The notes: a model not told the origin generated them from the sequence alone. A DNA stretch of 64,000 nucleotides from Pseudomonadota bacterium (GCA_039193195.1 JBCCWS010000026.1:18973-82972), one strand, 5' to 3'; shown: positions 1 through 10,985, counted from the first letter of the stretch. Made by a program: numbers and translations.

Positions 1-1
1 G

Positions 2-811
2 CGGCACATCCCCAACGACATCCCCAGCATGAAGAAGCTGAATCTGCCGCCGATCATCGAGAAGCTGTGCGACCTGCACCAGGGCATGATCCTAGTCACA
101 GGCGCCACCGGCACGGGGAAGTCGACCACTCTCGCCTCGATGATCAATCACCTGAACGAGACGCGTAAGCTCAACATTCTCACGCTCGAAGACCCGATCG
201 AATTCGTTCACCCGAGCAAGCAGTCGCAGGTGATCCAGCGTGAGGTGGGCTCCCATCTACAGAGCTTTGCCGACGGACTGCGCGCGGCCCTGCGTGAAGA
301 TCCGGACGTAATCCTGGTGGGTGAGATGCGCGACCCCGTCACCATCTCCATGGCGATGACCGCCGCAGAGACCGGGCATCTGGTGTTAGGCACGATGCAC
401 ACCACGGGGGCTGTCAAAACCGTTGATCGCGTGCTCGACGCCCTGCCCGCGGAACTGCGCGAGCAGACCAAGGCCTTCCTATCCCAGAGCCTACAGGCCG
501 TGGTCAGCCAAATCCTGCTGAAGACCCCCGACGGGCGCGGGCGCACGGCCGTGCAAGAGATCATGGTCACCAACCGCGCCATCGCCAAGCTGATCACCAC
601 GGACCAGACGCACCAGATTCCCTCGATCATCCAAACCGGCGGTGATCAGGGCATGCAGCTCATGGATCAGGCCCTGCTGGAAGCGGTGAAGGCGAAGAGC
701 GTCGACCCCGACGAGGCCTTCCTCTACGCCGCCAATAAGAAGCCCTTCGAGCGCTACGTCACCGATCTCGACCTGCTACCCCAGATGCAGCAGGGGGAGA
801 AAAGCGCATGA
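2..811 (+). CDS. pilT: Type IV pilus retraction ATPase, PilT family (5' truncated by the window edge)
   Basis: The reading frame is open from base 2, so the start lies outside the window; the first visible residues already belong to the conserved PilT linker before the ATPase core. The core has a Walker A loop (GATGTGKST), the Asp box (LTLEDPIEF), the Walker B region with LVGEMRD, and a His box (GTMHTTGA). The family forms hexamers at the inner-membrane base of type IV pili and drives pilus retraction and twitching. Its stop codon overlaps the start of the next gene, a second PilT-type ATPase, by 4 nt (ATGA), so the two are probably co-translated. The motifs fit PilT at least as well as PilU, so the PilT/PilU assignment of the pair is not settled. 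Confidence 0.9.
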   Translation, partial: RHIPNDIPSMKKLNLPPIIEKLCDLHQGMILVTGATGTGKSTTLASMINHLNETRKLNILTLEDPIEFVHPSKQSQVIQREVGSHLQSFADGLRAALREDPDVILVGEMRDPVTISMAMTAAETGHLVLGTMHTTGAVKTVDRVLDALPAELREQTKAFLSQSLQAVVSQILLKTPDGRGRTAVQEIMVTNRAIAKLITTDQTHQIPSIIQTGGDQGMQLMDQALLEAVKAKSVDPDEAFLYAANKKPFERYVTDLDLLPQMQQGEKSA

Positions 812-1905
812 GCACCAGCAGCACCGCCAGCACTGGCGAGAAGCTCAGCATCGATCACTTCCTGCGCACGATGATCGAGCAGGACGGCTCCGACTTGCAC
901 CTGCTCGCCGGCGATCCACCGCGCGTGCGACGCTACGGCGATCTCGAGCCCCTGTCCGACGAGAAGCTCTCGCCCGTGGCCCTGCGCGAAGCCCTGTTCT
1001 CGATTATGCCGGCGCGCCAGCAGACGCTCTTCGACCAGCACGATGGCGCCGACTTCGCCTACGAGATCGAGGGCCTCTCGCGTTTCCGCGTGAACGTGTT
1101 TCGACACATCGGCGGAATCGGCTCGGTCATGCGCGCCATTCCGTCCCAGGCCTTGACGCTTGAGGAGCTCAACCTGCCCGACGTGATCCAGGGAATGTGT
1201 CGGCACAAGCAAGGACTAGTCTTGGTCACCGGCAAGACGGGCTCGGGCAAGTCCACCACGCTGGCGGCGATGATCGACTTCATCAACAAGGAACGTAAGG
1301 GCCACATCCTCACCATCGAGGACCCGATCGAATTCACCCACGAGCGGCGCGGGTGCCTCATGAGTCAGCGCGAGGTGGGCTCGCACACGAAGAGCTTCGC
1401 CGCCTCCCTGCACTCGGCCCTGCGCGAAGACCCAGACGTGATCCTAGTCGGTGAGATGCGCGACCTGGAGACCATCGGCATCGCGGTGACCGCCGCGGAG
1501 ACGGGCATCCTGGTTATGGGAACCCTGCACACGAACGGTGCCGCCTCTACGGTCGACCGCATCGTGAACACCTTTCCCGCAGACAAGCAATCGCAGATAC
1601 GTTCGATGCTCTCCACTTCGCTAAAGGGCGTGATCTCCCAGCAGCTATGCAAGAAAGCCGGAGGCAAGGGTCGGGTGGCCGCCCTCGAGATCATGGTGAG
1701 CACGCCGGCGGTGGGCAACCTGATCCGTCAGGGCAAGCTGGATCAGCTGGAAACGGCCATGCAATCCGGGGGCAACCTCGGCATGAAGACCATGGACAGT
1801 GCCCTGATGGCATTGCTCAAGGAGCGCCAGATCGAGCCCCGCGAGGCGTACGAGAAGGCCATGAACAAGAGCAAGTTCGAGTCCTTCGTGAGCGAGCCTT
1901 CCTAG
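808..1905 (+). CDS. Second PilT/PilU-type pilus retraction ATPase
   Basis: This is a complete 365-aa protein of normal family length. The N-terminal PAS-like part (about residues 10-115) carries the typical SDLHL and [13 protein letters not shown] segments. The C-terminal RecA-like core has Walker [10 protein letters not shown], the Asp box LTIEDPIEF, Walker B LVGEMRD and the His box GTLHTNGA. It acts in the cytoplasm on the pilus machine, probably with the upstream paralogue, in the manner of the pilT-pilU tandem of pseudomonads. LVGEMRD is PilT-like, whereas PilU usually has a divergent motif here, so this may be a duplicated pilT rather than a classical pilU. The start at 808 overlaps the upstream stop by 4 nt. 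Confidence 0.9.
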   Translation: MSTSSTASTGEKLSIDHFLRTMIEQDGSDLHLLAGDPPRVRRYGDLEPLSDEKLSPVALREALFSIMPARQQTLFDQHDGADFAYEIEGLSRFRVNVFRHIGGIGSVMRAIPSQALTLEELNLPDVIQGMCRHKQGLVLVTGKTGSGKSTTLAAMIDFINKERKGHILTIEDPIEFTHERRGCLMSQREVGSHTKSFAASLHSALREDPDVILVGEMRDLETIGIAVTAAETGILVMGTLHTNGAASTVDRIVNTFPADKQSQIRSMLSTSLKGVISQQLCKKAGGKGRVAALEIMVSTPAVGNLIRQGKLDQLETAMQSGGNLGMKTMDSALMALLKERQIEPREAYEKAMNKSKFESFVSEPS

Positions 1906-1990
1906 GGTTCGGTTTCCCTGCAGGCGGACGGGGCCTGCCCAGGCTTGTGGCATACTGGTCGACTTCGCGCCCCAACGCGTCGGACACCTC

Positions 1991-3643
1991 ATGAGCACGC
2001 CCCGAAAGATCCTCATCACGAGCGCCCTGCCGTACGTTAACGGTCCCATTCATCTGGGCCACCTCCTGGAGGTGGTGCAGACGGACATCTGGGCCCGCTT
2101 CCAGCGCATGCAAGGTCACGACTGCTACTACGTCTGCGCCAGCGATGCCCACGGCACGCCGGTGATGCTTCGCGCCCGCAACGAGGGCCTGGAGCCGGAG
2201 GTGATGGCGCAGCAGTTCGGAGAGGAACATCAGCGCGACTTCGCCGACATGCTCATTAGCTTCGACTTCTACCACTCCACCCACTCGCCCGAGAACGAGC
2301 GCCTAGTGGGAGAGGTCTTCACGTCTTTGGATGCGGGGGAGCACATTGTTCGCCGCAACGTTCGCCAGGCGTACGACGAGCAAGAGCAGATGTTCCTGCC
2401 CGACCGCTTCGTGAAGGGCACGTGCCCGGTGTGTAAGACGCCAGACCAGTACGGCGACTCCTGTGAGAACTGCGGCGCCACCTACAGCCCGGCGGAACTG
2501 ATCGAACCGGTGTCGGTGATCTCCGGCACGCCGACGGTCGAGCGTGACAGCGAGCACTTGTTTTTCCGCCTCGAGCATTTCGCTGAGAAGGTCAAGTCCT
2601 GGCTGGACACGGGCGCGGTCAGCCGGGAGGTGCGCGCCAAGCTCGACGAGTGGCTGAACGGCGAACTGCGCGACTGGGACATCAGCCGCGACGCGCCGTA
2701 CTTCGGCTTCGAGATCCCCGGTCACCCGAGCAAGTTTTTCTACGTGTGGCTCGACGCCCCCGTCGGCTACATGGCGAGCTTCACAGCCCTGTGCGAACGC
2801 GAGGGCTTGGACTTCGAGGCCTGGTGGGGCGCGGACAGCGGCGCCGAGCTACACCATTTCATCGGCAAGGATATCTTCTACTTCCACTGCCTGTTCTGGC
2901 CGGCGGTGCTGTATGGCTCCGGCCACCGCCTGCCGACCAACGTGCACGTGCACGGCTTCGTCAACGTGAACGGCCAGAAAATGTCAAAGCGTCGCGGCAC
3001 GTTCGTACGCGCCCGCACCTATATCGACCACTTGAATCCCGAGTGGCTGCGCTACTTCTACGCGGCGCGCCTGGGCCCCGGCATCGACGACATCGACCTC
3101 GCCTTCGATGACTTCGTAGCGCGCGTAAACTCGGACCTGGTGGGGAAGTTCGTCAACATTGCGAGCCGCTGCGCCGGCTTCATCACCAAGCGCTTCGACG
3201 GTCGCCTGGCAAACGCGCTACCCGACGAAGCCCTCTACAGGTCTTTTGTCGAGGGCAGCGAGTCCGTAGCTCAAGCCTACGAGCAACGCGAATTCTCGCG
3301 CGCGATGCGCGAGATAATGACCTTCGCCGACCGGGCGAACCAATACGTGGATCACCACAAGCCCTGGGTATTGGCCAAGGACCCCGATCGCCTCGATGAG
3401 GTGCAGGCGATCTGCACGCAAGGCTTGAACCTGTTCCGCACCCTGCTGGTCTGGCTCAAGCCCGTGTTGCCGTCGGTGGCCAAGCAGTCCGAGGCATTCC
3501 TGCGTATCGAACCGCTGACCTGGGAGGATGCGCACACGCCGCTGCTCGGCACGGAGATAGCCCCCTTCAAGGCGCTGATGACGCGCGTGGATGCGGCGGC
3601 AGTGGAGCAAATGCTCGAGGCAGGTCGCGAGCCGGCTGCCTAG
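1991..3643 (+). CDS. metG: Methionyl-tRNA synthetase
   Basis: Class I aminoacyl-tRNA synthetase that charges tRNA-Met with methionine in the cytoplasm. Visible signatures are the HIGH-type motif (PIHLGHLLE, near residue 19), a zinc-binding insert with two Cys pairs (CPVC and CENC, near residues 145-160), and the KMSKR loop (KMSKRRG, near residue 333), followed by the helical anticodon-binding domain. At 550 aa it ends after that domain. The C-terminal tRNA-binding appendix of the roughly 675-aa E. coli enzyme is absent, a common natural variant. The start ATG follows an 85-nt gap after the pilT pair. rnfA begins 9 nt after the stop, an arrangement known from other gammaproteobacteria. Confidence 0.96.
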   Translation: MSTPRKILITSALPYVNGPIHLGHLLEVVQTDIWARFQRMQGHDCYYVCASDAHGTPVMLRARNEGLEPEVMAQQFGEEHQRDFADMLISFDFYHSTHSPENERLVGEVFTSLDAGEHIVRRNVRQAYDEQEQMFLPDRFVKGTCPVCKTPDQYGDSCENCGATYSPAELIEPVSVISGTPTVERDSEHLFFRLEHFAEKVKSWLDTGAVSREVRAKLDEWLNGELRDWDISRDAPYFGFEIPGHPSKFFYVWLDAPVGYMASFTALCEREGLDFEAWWGADSGAELHHFIGKDIFYFHCLFWPAVLYGSGHRLPTNVHVHGFVNVNGQKMSKRRGTFVRARTYIDHLNPEWLRYFYAARLGPGIDDIDLAFDDFVARVNSDLVGKFVNIASRCAGFITKRFDGRLANALPDEALYRSFVEGSESVAQAYEQREFSRAMREIMTFADRANQYVDHHKPWVLAKDPDRLDEVQAICTQGLNLFRTLLVWLKPVLPSVAKQSEAFLRIEPLTWEDAHTPLLGTEIAPFKALMTRVDAAAVEQMLEAGREPAA

Positions 3644-3652
3644 GGGCCGGCC

Positions 3653-4225
3653 GTGGAATCCCTCGTCTCCGCCTTTATTTCTCTCGCCCTCCTGCGCAAT
3701 CTGTTGCTAACGCAGGCGATCGGGCTTGGCGCCGCCCTTGCCACTGGGGGGCGCCTGGATACGGCCTGCGCCCATGCTGCGAGCACGCTGCTCGCCCTGG
3801 TGGCGGCGGCACCTGTGGCCTTTGCCGCAGATCGTTGGCTCCTTCAGCCGGCGGATGCCACAGCCCTGCGCCTGCTGCTTTGGTCGGCCCTGTGTCTTGC
3901 GTCGAGCGCCCTCGCGCAACGCCTTGTCAGCGATCGTCACCCGGTGTTGGGTGAGCGCATCGTCGCCCAGGGTCTGATCGGCGCTGGGTACCTGCTTCAG
4001 CTGGTCGTCCTCTCGATGGTTACCGTAAACAGCGATTCCGTGGCGCACGCCACCTTCAATGCGCTCGCCCTGGGCGCTGGCTACGGTGCTGCCACCATCA
4101 CCCTCGCCGGATGGCACGGACGGCTCCTGAGCGCTGGTCTACCCAACGCGGTCAGCCTGAGCGCTGCGTTGCTCCTCAGCACGGCGATCGCCAGCATGGC
4201 CGTTCTCGGCCTAGGCGGCGCCTAA
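3653..4225 (+). CDS. rnfA: Rnf electron transport complex subunit A
   Basis: Integral membrane subunit of the ion-translocating ferredoxin:NAD oxidoreductase (Rnf/Rsx) complex of the inner membrane. The 190-aa protein is almost entirely hydrophobic with about six membrane segments, and it opens with the family-typical segment of the form FISLALLRNLLLTQAIGLG. The start is GTG, 9 nt after metG. It is identified by its place at the head of a full rnfABCDGE set as well as by sequence. In RnfA/RnfE and NqrD/NqrE, paired Cys residues coordinate a membrane iron-sulfur centre. Here Cys is seen in the first and third segments, but I did not verify the exact ligands. Confidence 0.9.
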   Translation: MESLVSAFISLALLRNLLLTQAIGLGAALATGGRLDTACAHAASTLLALVAAAPVAFAADRWLLQPADATALRLLLWSALCLASSALAQRLVSDRHPVLGERIVAQGLIGAGYLLQLVVLSMVTVNSDSVAHATFNALALGAGYGAATITLAGWHGRLLSAGLPNAVSLSAALLLSTAIASMAVLGLGGA

Positions 4226-4247
4226 TGCGCAGGACAGGTGACGACAC

Positions 4248-4775
4248 ATGCTGACACTGCTTTGCCTCGTGCTCACGGGGATCCTCACTGCCTTTGCCCT
4301 GACCCTCGATCGCAGATCGGCAGCGCCGCCCGCCGACGCGACCGCGGCGCTGACCGAGCGCCTGGACCGCCTGCTGCCACAAACACAGTGCCGCCAGTGC
4401 CTCTACGACGGCTGTCGACCCTACGCGCGGGCGATGGCGCGCGGCGAAGCCCAGATCAACCGCTGCCCGCCGGGTGGCGAGGCAACGATCGCGCTGCTAG
4501 CGCGGGAGCTCGGTCGCGCACCGATTCCCTTGAATCCCGCGCACGGCACGCACGGCCCCCTCCAGCTCGCGCGCATCGACGAAAGCCGCTGCATCGGATG
4601 CCGCCTGTGCATCAACGCTTGTCCCGTCGATGCCATCGTCGGCGCGCCTAAGCTGATGCACACCGTGCTGGCCGAGGACTGCACCGGGTGCGAGCTATGC
4701 CTGCCGCCGTGCCCCGTCGATTGCATCGAGCTAGTGCCCGCACCACCGCTGTCCGATGAGGCAAGCCCCTCGTGA
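4248..4775 (+). CDS. rnfB: Rnf electron transport complex subunit B, iron-sulfur protein
   Basis: A 175-aa electron-transfer subunit. One N-terminal membrane helix (residues 1-20) is followed by an Fe-S domain with C48, C51, C56 and C73, then two ferredoxin-type 4Fe-4S motifs (C115/C118/C121/C125 and C145/C148/C151/C155), each ending in CPVD. In the complex RnfB relays electrons between ferredoxin and the membrane core. Its stop overlaps the GTG start of rnfC. The length and cluster spacing are those of a short RnfB; some homologues carry extra ferredoxin domains. Confidence 0.95.
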   Translation: MLTLLCLVLTGILTAFALTLDRRSAAPPADATAALTERLDRLLPQTQCRQCLYDGCRPYARAMARGEAQINRCPPGGEATIALLARELGRAPIPLNPAHGTHGPLQLARIDESRCIGCRLCINACPVDAIVGAPKLMHTVLAEDCTGCELCLPPCPVDCIELVPAPPLSDEASPS

Positions 4776-6409
4776 GCCTCAGCACATGGTGGCAAGGCCT
4801 TCGCCCTGGCTTGGCCCTTGCGCCCGAGGTGCTTCAGGGCTCTGCGGAGGAACCGGCTGGCCTGCGCCGCGTGCCGTTGCCCGAACGCCTAGCCTTTCCC
4901 CTGCACCACCCAGGAGGGTGGCCGCTAACGCCCGTGGTGAAAGTTGGCGATCAAGTGCGCTTCGGCGAGACCTTGGCAGAAGGCCCCGTTGGCTCCGCCC
5001 TGTCTCTGCACGCCGCCGCGGCGGGCACCGTACTCGCGCTTGGTGAACATCCAGTGATCGATCCCGTGGTGGAGAACGCCCGCTGCATCGTGATCGCAAC
5101 GCAACCCCAAGACCATGCGCCATGGCTGGCGCCGATCGCGGCGCCCGAACAAGCGCCCCCGCCCGCCCTGCGCGCGCGCGCGGGCGAAGCGGGCCTAATG
5201 GGCATGGGAGGTGCGCAGTTCCCCACCGTAACGAAGCTCGAGCTGGCCGCAGCGGCTGGCGTGCACACGCTCATCGTCAACGGTGCCGAGTGCGACCCAA
5301 GCCTCACCTGCGATCAATGGCTGATGCAGTCCTACTCCGCGCAGATCGTGCGCGGCGCCCGGCTCCTCTTGCACGCTTGCGGTGCCGAGCGCTGCGTGCT
5401 GCCCTTAGAGGATGACAAGCCCGCAGCCGTCGCTGCGATGGCAGAGGCAGTCGCCGAAGCAGGGGACCCGTGCTTGGAGGTCATCCCCGTCGCCCCGCGC
5501 TACCCCGCGGGCGGGGAACGGCAGCTCATCGAGCGCCTGTTCGGCGTCGAGGTGCCCACCGAGACTTGGCCCGTGGACGCAGGCTACGTAAGCTTCAACG
5601 TCGCCACAGCCGCTGCCTTCGACGACGCCGTGCGTCAAGGCCAACCACTCACCGAGCGCATCATCAGCATCGCAGGCCCGGGCGTCGCCCAGCCGGGCAA
5701 CGTCATCGCGCCCCTGGGCTCATCGATCGCCCATCTGATCGAACACGGTGCCGGTGGCTACCGTGAGGGGGCCAGCCGCCTAGTGGTCGGGGGCGCCATG
5801 ATGGGCATCGCCATGGCGAGCGATGAGGCACCGATCACTGCGGCCAGCAACGGCCTGTTGGTCCTCACGGATGTGCGCACGCACGCTGCGCGACGGCGAC
5901 AGGGCACCCTGCCCTGCATCCGCTGCGGTGACTGCGCGTCGGTCTGCCCCGCCCGTCTCCAACCACAGGAGCTTTTTCGTCAACTCCAGGCGGACGATGT
6001 ACCGGGCGCCACCGCCCTGCACATCGTCGACTGCATTGAGTGCGGCAGCTGCGACACCGTATGCCCTAGCCAGATACCGCTTACCGAAGCGTTCCGTCAG
6101 TCCAAGCGTAGGCTAGCGCGAGCGCAGCGGGAGGTGCAGCGCGCTGACCGCTGGCGCAGCTTGTTCGAGCAGCGCAACGCCCGCCTCGCCACGGACGAGC
6201 GAGCGCAGGCCGCGCGTGCCTCCCGTCGGGCAGCGCAGACGGCACGACCGACGCCGGAGATTTCCAAGGAGGCGGCTGCGGTCAATCACGTCCCAGGACG
6301 CCCCCGGACCCAAGCGAACGAAGACGATCGCCAGGCGGTCATCCGCGCCGCGGTGGAGCGAGCGCGCGCACGACGGCGCACACGCAGCACCCCGGGCACG
6401 GACTCGTAG
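4772..6409 (+). CDS. rnfC: Rnf electron transport complex subunit C
   Basis: A 545-aa peripheral subunit expected to bind FMN and NADH and to pass electrons through two 4Fe-4S clusters. The SLBB/NADH-binding region contains GMGGAQFPT (near residue 147) and NGAECDP (near 170), hallmarks of the Nuo51/RnfC fold. The ferredoxin region has CIRCGDC...CP (near 385) and CIECGSC...CP (near 425). The last 100 residues are Arg/Ala-rich and probably helical; RnfC tails vary widely in length. The GTG start overlaps the rnfB stop by 4 nt, and rnfD starts 6 nt after the stop. Confidence 0.95.
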   Translation: MSLSTWWQGLRPGLALAPEVLQGSAEEPAGLRRVPLPERLAFPLHHPGGWPLTPVVKVGDQVRFGETLAEGPVGSALSLHAAAAGTVLALGEHPVIDPVVENARCIVIATQPQDHAPWLAPIAAPEQAPPPALRARAGEAGLMGMGGAQFPTVTKLELAAAAGVHTLIVNGAECDPSLTCDQWLMQSYSAQIVRGARLLLHACGAERCVLPLEDDKPAAVAAMAEAVAEAGDPCLEVIPVAPRYPAGGERQLIERLFGVEVPTETWPVDAGYVSFNVATAAAFDDAVRQGQPLTERIISIAGPGVAQPGNVIAPLGSSIAHLIEHGAGGYREGASRLVVGGAMMGIAMASDEAPITAASNGLLVLTDVRTHAARRRQGTLPCIRCGDCASVCPARLQPQELFRQLQADDVPGATALHIVDCIECGSCDTVCPSQIPLTEAFRQSKRRLARAQREVQRADRWRSLFEQRNARLATDERAQAARASRRAAQTARPTPEISKEAAAVNHVPGRPRTQANEDDRQAVIRAAVERARARRRTRSTPGTDS

Positions 6410-6415
6410 CACAGC

Positions 6416-7444
6416 ATGCGCTTCGCGTCGGGAGCCGCTCCTCACCTCACCCCTACGCGTCAGGTCATCGGCGTGATGGCACCGGTCTGCATCGCTCTGC
6501 TGCCTGCCGCGGCAATCCACCTCCTGTGCTTCGGCCCGGGACTGGCCTTGAACCTCGCGAGCACCGTGACCGTGGCCCTGGCGAGCGACCTCCTTGGCGC
6601 GCGCTGGCTAGGCAACGCGCAGAGCTGGCACCCTCCGATCGGCGACGGGAGCGCCGTAGTCACGGCCCTACTCGTCGCCTTCTGCCTACCACCGTTGACC
6701 CCTATCTGGGTAAGCGCCAGCGCGGCGGGTATCGCCATCGTGCTCGGCAAACAGCTGTTTGGTGGACTCGGTCATAACGCCTTCAACCCAGCGATGGTCG
6801 GCTATGCCGCCGTCCTACTCGCCTTCCCTGCCCAGCTCGCGGGCTACCCTGACGAGGCTGCCGGCAGCGCTTCCCTAGCGCATAGCCTATCGGTATTCAT
6901 TGGTGGTCTACCGGAAGATCTCACACAAATCGATGCGATGACCGGCGCGACGCCGCTCGATCGCCTGCAGGATGGCCTTTCCCAGATGATGATGGTGTCT
7001 GAGATTCGCGATGCAGATGCCTTCAGCGCGGCCTACGGCCCACGCTGGGACCTTCTAAGCCTATCTTTTGTTATAGGTGGACTTGGATTGCTCTGGCGTG
7101 GGACCATCACCTGGCATGCACCGCTCGGCGTGCTGGCAGGCGTCGCGTTCACAGCCACCTTCCTGAGTGCGAACGCTCCCGACAATAATGCGAGCACACT
7201 ATTTCACCTTGCCGTGCCATCCACGGCCCTCGCCGCCTTCTTCATCGCTACGGACCCCGTCTCCGGGGCCACATCCCCACCCGGGCGCTTTGTCTTCGGA
7301 CTCGGCGTTGGCGCCCTAAGCGTGCTTATCCGACGATTCGGGGCCTATCCTGACGGGGTTGCCTACGCCGTGCTGCTGATGAACCTCATTGTGCCGTTGA
7401 TCGATCGCTGGACCCGTCCACGGGTGGTGGGCAATGAGCGCTGA
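6416..7444 (+). CDS. rnfD: Rnf electron transport complex subunit D
   Basis: A 342-aa inner-membrane protein of the NqrB/RnfD family with about ten predicted membrane segments. The motif TGATPLD near residue 180 carries the Thr that receives a covalently attached FMN in this family, and the GHNAFNPAMVGYA segment is also characteristic. With RnfA, RnfE and RnfG it forms the membrane core that couples electron flow to ion transport. The last 11 nt overlap the start of rnfG. Confidence 0.94.
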   Translation: MRFASGAAPHLTPTRQVIGVMAPVCIALLPAAAIHLLCFGPGLALNLASTVTVALASDLLGARWLGNAQSWHPPIGDGSAVVTALLVAFCLPPLTPIWVSASAAGIAIVLGKQLFGGLGHNAFNPAMVGYAAVLLAFPAQLAGYPDEAAGSASLAHSLSVFIGGLPEDLTQIDAMTGATPLDRLQDGLSQMMMVSEIRDADAFSAAYGPRWDLLSLSFVIGGLGLLWRGTITWHAPLGVLAGVAFTATFLSANAPDNNASTLFHLAVPSTALAAFFIATDPVSGATSPPGRFVFGLGVGALSVLIRRFGAYPDGVAYAVLLMNLIVPLIDRWTRPRVVGNER

Positions 7445-8021
7445 GCGACCGCGACCACTAACCCTGCTGCTAGGCCTTACTCTGGCCGCCGCCGTGCTCG
7501 TGGTCCAGGCGCTGTTGGCGGAACCGACTCGGCAACGAGAACGCCGCGCAGCCCTGGGCGACCTCGCGGCCCTCGCCGCCCCAGTCACCTTCGACAACGA
7601 CCCTTTCGATGCAGTCCAAGAGCTGCGCACGCGTCCGCCGACCCCAGGGTTAAACGCGACCCTCGTGCAGGCCATGCCCCTGCGAACAGGCGATCGGCAG
7701 GTGGGGCTGGTGGTGGATGCGCGCGCCACCGGCTACGTGGACCAGATCGTTTTGAGGGTCGCCTTCGCGGCGGACGGTCGGGTGCTCGGCACGCGAGTGC
7801 TAACCCAGCGCGAGACGGCAGGCCTCGGTCGCCGTCTAGTCGACTCCGATTGGCTGCGCCGTTTCACGAACAGGATCGTTGATGCTGGCGATCAGCGATG
7901 GCGCCTTAGGCGCGATGGGGGAGAGGTCGATCAGATCACCGGCGCCACCGTGACCTCTCGGGCCGCCCTGCACGCCCTGTTGCTCGCGGCCAGCGTCGAG
8001 CTACCAGCGTCTGCCCCATGA
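7434..8021 (+). CDS. rnfG: Rnf electron transport complex subunit G, FMN-binding
   Basis: A 195-aa protein with one N-terminal membrane anchor (residues 8-25) and a periplasmic FMN-binding domain. The TGATVTS motif near residue 168 holds the Thr used for the covalent phosphoester bond to FMN, as in RnfG/NqrC. It overlaps rnfD by 11 nt upstream and rnfE by 4 nt downstream. It is slightly shorter than the E. coli protein but complete. Confidence 0.93.
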   Translation: MSAERPRPLTLLLGLTLAAAVLVVQALLAEPTRQRERRAALGDLAALAAPVTFDNDPFDAVQELRTRPPTPGLNATLVQAMPLRTGDRQVGLVVDARATGYVDQIVLRVAFAADGRVLGTRVLTQRETAGLGRRLVDSDWLRRFTNRIVDAGDQRWRLRRDGGEVDQITGATVTSRAALHALLLAASVELPASAP

Positions 8022-8620
8022 ATGCCCTGCGCGCTTCAGCTACAGGCACGTTGCGCGTCGTTGCGATGGCGCCCCTGTGCATGCTCGCCAACAGCGCGCT
8101 CACGGGGCTCACGGTGACGTGCGTCGCGGCAAGCACGCTCGTGCTGAGCCAACGCCTGTCTGCGCTCGTCGCCGCTCGCTTGCCAAGTCTGCACGCATGG
8201 AGCACTGGCATTATGGTGGCTGCGGCTTGGGTGAGCGTGCTGGATCTGGTACTACAGTGGCTCGCGCCCGAACTGCGCGTAGCTCTTGGGCCGTACGCCC
8301 CGTTTATCGCCGGCACCTACGCTTTGCTGCCCGGGCGCCGTGAAGAGGGAGAGACTGCCACCGAGCGCGGTGGCGAACCGCTCGGCGCTGTACTGTTGCT
8401 GCCCTTGAGCACTGGCACGGTGCGTGAAGTCCTTGGTGCGGGACGGCTGCTCGGAGACCTCGACATGATTACGCACGACCCCAGCACGGGTTGGGTGCTA
8501 TTCGCACACGCACCGCTGCCAGTGTTCGCCTTAGCGCCGGGTACGTTCCTGGTCCTTGCGATCCTGCTGATGGCATGGCCCTTCGAGAGTCGCTCGCAAG
8601 ACAAAAACAACGCTAACTAA
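8018..8620 (+). CDS. rnfE: Rnf electron transport complex subunit E
   Basis: A 200-aa hydrophobic protein of the RnfA/RnfE-NqrD/NqrE family and the last gene of the rnfABCDGE cluster. About six membrane segments are visible. Conserved regions near the N-terminus and the middle (GPYAPFIAGTYAL) match the RnfE pattern, although the sequence is more divergent than that of the other subunits. The ATGA overlap with rnfG supports translational coupling. In many relatives nth follows; here the next gene encodes a DUF1841 protein after a 44-nt gap. Confidence 0.88.
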   Translation: MNALRASATGTLRVVAMAPLCMLANSALTGLTVTCVAASTLVLSQRLSALVAARLPSLHAWSTGIMVAAAWVSVLDLVLQWLAPELRVALGPYAPFIAGTYALLPGRREEGETATERGGEPLGAVLLLPLSTGTVREVLGAGRLLGDLDMITHDPSTGWVLFAHAPLPVFALAPGTFLVLAILLMAWPFESRSQDKNNAN

Positions 8621-8664
8621 CAAAACCATAAACACGGTTCAGACCTTCTCCCGAGGGCTACGGA

Positions 8665-9099
8665 ATGATCTTCTCCAACGACCGAACGGCCCTGCGCGGC
8701 ATGTACCAAGACGCCTGGCAACGGGCCCGCAGGGGCTCTCCCCTCGAGCCCCTGCAAGCGCAAATCGTCGACGTTGTGGGCGAGCACCCGGAGTATCACG
8801 CGCTGGTCGAAGCACCCGAGACCTTGGAGCGAGACTGGACGCCTGAGGAGGGCCAGGCCAATCCCTTCCTGCACATGTCCCTACACCTTGCGATTCGTGA
8901 GCAGTGCGCCACCAACCGCCCGAACGGCATCAACCAGGTGCGCGAGCGACTCAGCGCCCAGTTCGGCGGCCTCCACGGAGCCGAACACGCGATGCTAGAG
9001 GTACTAGGACGCACCCTATGGGACGCCCAAAGAGCTGGCCAAGTGCCTGACGAACAACGCTATCTGCAGACGCTGCGAGGGCTGATCCAGAGCCCCTGA
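8665..9099 (+). CDS. DUF1841 family protein
   Basis: A 144-aa soluble protein of a conserved proteobacterial family of unknown function. The family pattern is recognisable: an N-terminal RxMYxxAWxxxRxGxPLEPLQ segment, [15 protein letters not shown] in the middle, and [16 protein letters not shown] near the C-terminus. There is no signal peptide or membrane segment. It lies 44 nt after rnfE on the same strand and may be read from the same transcript, but nothing ties it functionally to Rnf. Confidence 0.85.
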   Translation: MIFSNDRTALRGMYQDAWQRARRGSPLEPLQAQIVDVVGEHPEYHALVEAPETLERDWTPEEGQANPFLHMSLHLAIREQCATNRPNGINQVRERLSAQFGGLHGAEHAMLEVLGRTLWDAQRAGQVPDEQRYLQTLRGLIQSP

Positions 9100-9283
9100 A
9101 TGGGGCTCCTCGCCCACCGGGCCGACCCCTGCGCCGGGGCCAAGTGCCGCTCGGCGCTGTAACCCATCGGCATTCGAAGCAACCCGGAATACAATTGCTC
9201 AAAGCGGGTCGAACCTATGGCTGACCCCGTCGGGCGGCAGCGTGGCGCTGCCGCCCGAACCCTTGAGCCTCGAGGAGTTCCGT

Positions 9284-10174
9284 GTGGCCGCAACTACCGA
9301 CAGCAGCGCCCTGCAGGGCATCCACCCCGAGACACGACGCTACCCCGTCGCAGGCGCCGGCCTGGGCTTGCGCAGGGACTTTCTCACCAAGGCGATGGCC
9401 ACCCCACCGACCGTAGACTTCATGGAGGTCGCGCCGGAGAACTGGGTGGGGGTGGGCGGCGCCCTCGCGCGCAAGCTGCGCTTTTTCACCGAGCGCTACC
9501 CCTTCGTCTCTCACGGCTTGTCCCTCTCGATCGGTGGACCGGCGCCGTTGGACGAGACCTTCCTCGGCCAGCTGAAGGCATTCCTCGACGAGCACGGCAT
9601 CCGCTTCTACAGCGACCACCTGAGCTACTGCGGCGACGACGGCCAGCTCTACGACCTGCTGCCCATCCCCTTTACGGAGGAAGCGGTGCACTACGTGGCG
9701 GGGCGCATCCGCCGCGTACAGGAGGTGCTCGAGCGGCGCATCGCGGTGGAGAACGTCTCCTACTACGCTGCGCCGGGACAGGAGATGAGCGAAACCGACT
9801 TTATCAACGCCGTACTCGAAGAAGCCGACTGCGATCTCCTGCTCGACATCAACAACGTCTACGTCAATAGCATCAACCACCGCTATGATGCCGAGGCCTA
9901 CCTCGCGGCGATGCCCGCCGATCGCGTGGTCTACTTCCACATCGCCGGGCACTACGTAGAGGCGGAGGATCTGCGCGTGGACACTCACGGCAGCGACGTG
10001 TGCGATCCGGTATGGGACCTCCTAAGAAAATCATATGCCCGCTTTGGCGTTGTGCCAACCCTGCTCGAGCGCGATTTCAACATCCCGCCACTGCAGCAGC
10101 TGCTGAGCGAGGTGGAGCAGATCCGCGGAATTCAGCGCGACAGCGAGGGCGCGGAGGCCGCTCGCCGTGGCTGA
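9284..10174 (+). CDS. MNIO-family (DUF692) RiPP maturase, BufB/HvfB-like
   Basis: Multinuclear non-heme iron-dependent oxidase with a TIM-barrel fold. The best studied members (MbnB, TglH, BufB, HvfB) convert Cys residues of precursor peptides into oxazolone/thioamide or related groups. Family segments are seen in order: [65 protein letters not shown] and ERDFNIPP, so the metal-ligand His/Asp/Glu positions look intact. I chose GTG at 9284 (296 aa) because GAGGAG lies 6 nt upstream (9272-9277); an upstream GTG at 9242 would add 14 residues and has no comparable site. It overlaps the next gene (DUF2063) by 8 nt, and a DoxX gene follows. No precursor-peptide gene is visible nearby. Confidence 0.9.
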   Translation: MAATTDSSALQGIHPETRRYPVAGAGLGLRRDFLTKAMATPPTVDFMEVAPENWVGVGGALARKLRFFTERYPFVSHGLSLSIGGPAPLDETFLGQLKAFLDEHGIRFYSDHLSYCGDDGQLYDLLPIPFTEEAVHYVAGRIRRVQEVLERRIAVENVSYYAAPGQEMSETDFINAVLEEADCDLLLDINNVYVNSINHRYDAEAYLAAMPADRVVYFHIAGHYVEAEDLRVDTHGSDVCDPVWDLLRKSYARFGVVPTLLERDFNIPPLQQLLSEVEQIRGIQRDSEGAEAARRG

Positions 10175-10985
10175 GGGCTACACCTCCCAGGAGCCGCTCA
10201 GTGAGCGCCCTCGTTTCCAACAGCTGCAGTACGGCCTCACCGCCCACATTCGCCGCCCAGACAAGCACCCAGCGCCAAGCGACATCGAAGACCGGCGCAT
10301 CAAGGTCTACCGCGATCTGCTGTTCAACAACATCACGGGCTTGATCGGGTCCACCTTCCCGGTCATCCGCACCCTGTACCGGGCAAAGCCCGACGGCGAA
10401 GCCGCCTGGCGGCACCTCACGCGCGCCTACTTCTCGCGCCATATCGCCCGCACGGCGCTGTTCCCTAGGGTGCCCGAGGAGTTTCTGCGCTACCTGCAGG
10501 AGAGCCACGAACCGACGGCGGACGATCCACCATTTCTGCTCGAACTCGCCCACTACGAGTGGGTAGAGCTCGCCCTGTCGATTGACCCGGCGGAGATAGA
10601 TGAGACGGCCGCCGATCCCAACGGTGACCTTCTCGACGGCCATCCCGTGCTCTCTCCCGTGGCCTGGCCCCTGGCCTACCAGTACCCCGTGCACCGCATC
10701 TCACCGAAGTTCCAACCCGACGCTCCCAGCGCCCAACCGACCTTCCTCGTCGTCTACCGCGACCGCGCGGACAAGGTGGGTTTCATGGAGATCAACCCGG
10801 TCACCGCTCAGCTGCTGGAACAGCTGCGAGCGGCACCGGGGGAGCGCACGGGGCGCGCACTTCTCATCGCCATTGCACAGCAGCTGGGTCACCCCGAGCC
10901 GCAGGTGGTAGTGCAGGGGGGTGCAGACATCCTAAAGACACTGCGCGCGCGGGACATCATCCTCGGCGCCTGTCCCGATAACTGA
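10167..10985 (+). CDS. DUF2063 family RiPP maturation partner, BufC/HvfC-like
   Basis: A 272-aa protein with the DUF2063 N-terminal domain ([15 protein letters not shown], then [16 protein letters not shown], both typical) and a C-terminal domain ending in a short winged-helix-like region. In characterised systems this protein partners the MNIO enzyme, acting as the substrate-recognition subunit that binds the precursor peptide. The GTG start lies inside the end of the MNIO gene (8-nt overlap), so the two proteins are probably made in fixed ratio. The peptide-binding function here is inferred from the family. Confidence 0.87.
   Translation: MAEGYTSQEPLSERPRFQQLQYGLTAHIRRPDKHPAPSDIEDRRIKVYRDLLFNNITGLIGSTFPVIRTLYRAKPDGEAAWRHLTRAYFSRHIARTALFPRVPEEFLRYLQESHEPTADDPPFLLELAHYEWVELALSIDPAEIDETAADPNGDLLDGHPVLSPVAWPLAYQYPVHRISPKFQPDAPSAQPTFLVVYRDRADKVGFMEINPVTAQLLEQLRAAPGERTGRALLIAIAQQLGHPEPQVVVQGGADILKTLRARDIILGACPDN

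Noticed and set aside
9217..9870. Long plus-strand frame overlapping the DUF692 gene, rich in Arg and Pro
   Set aside because: It is the +1 shadow of the MNIO gene in GC-rich DNA; all conserved residues are in the other frame and this one has no family features.
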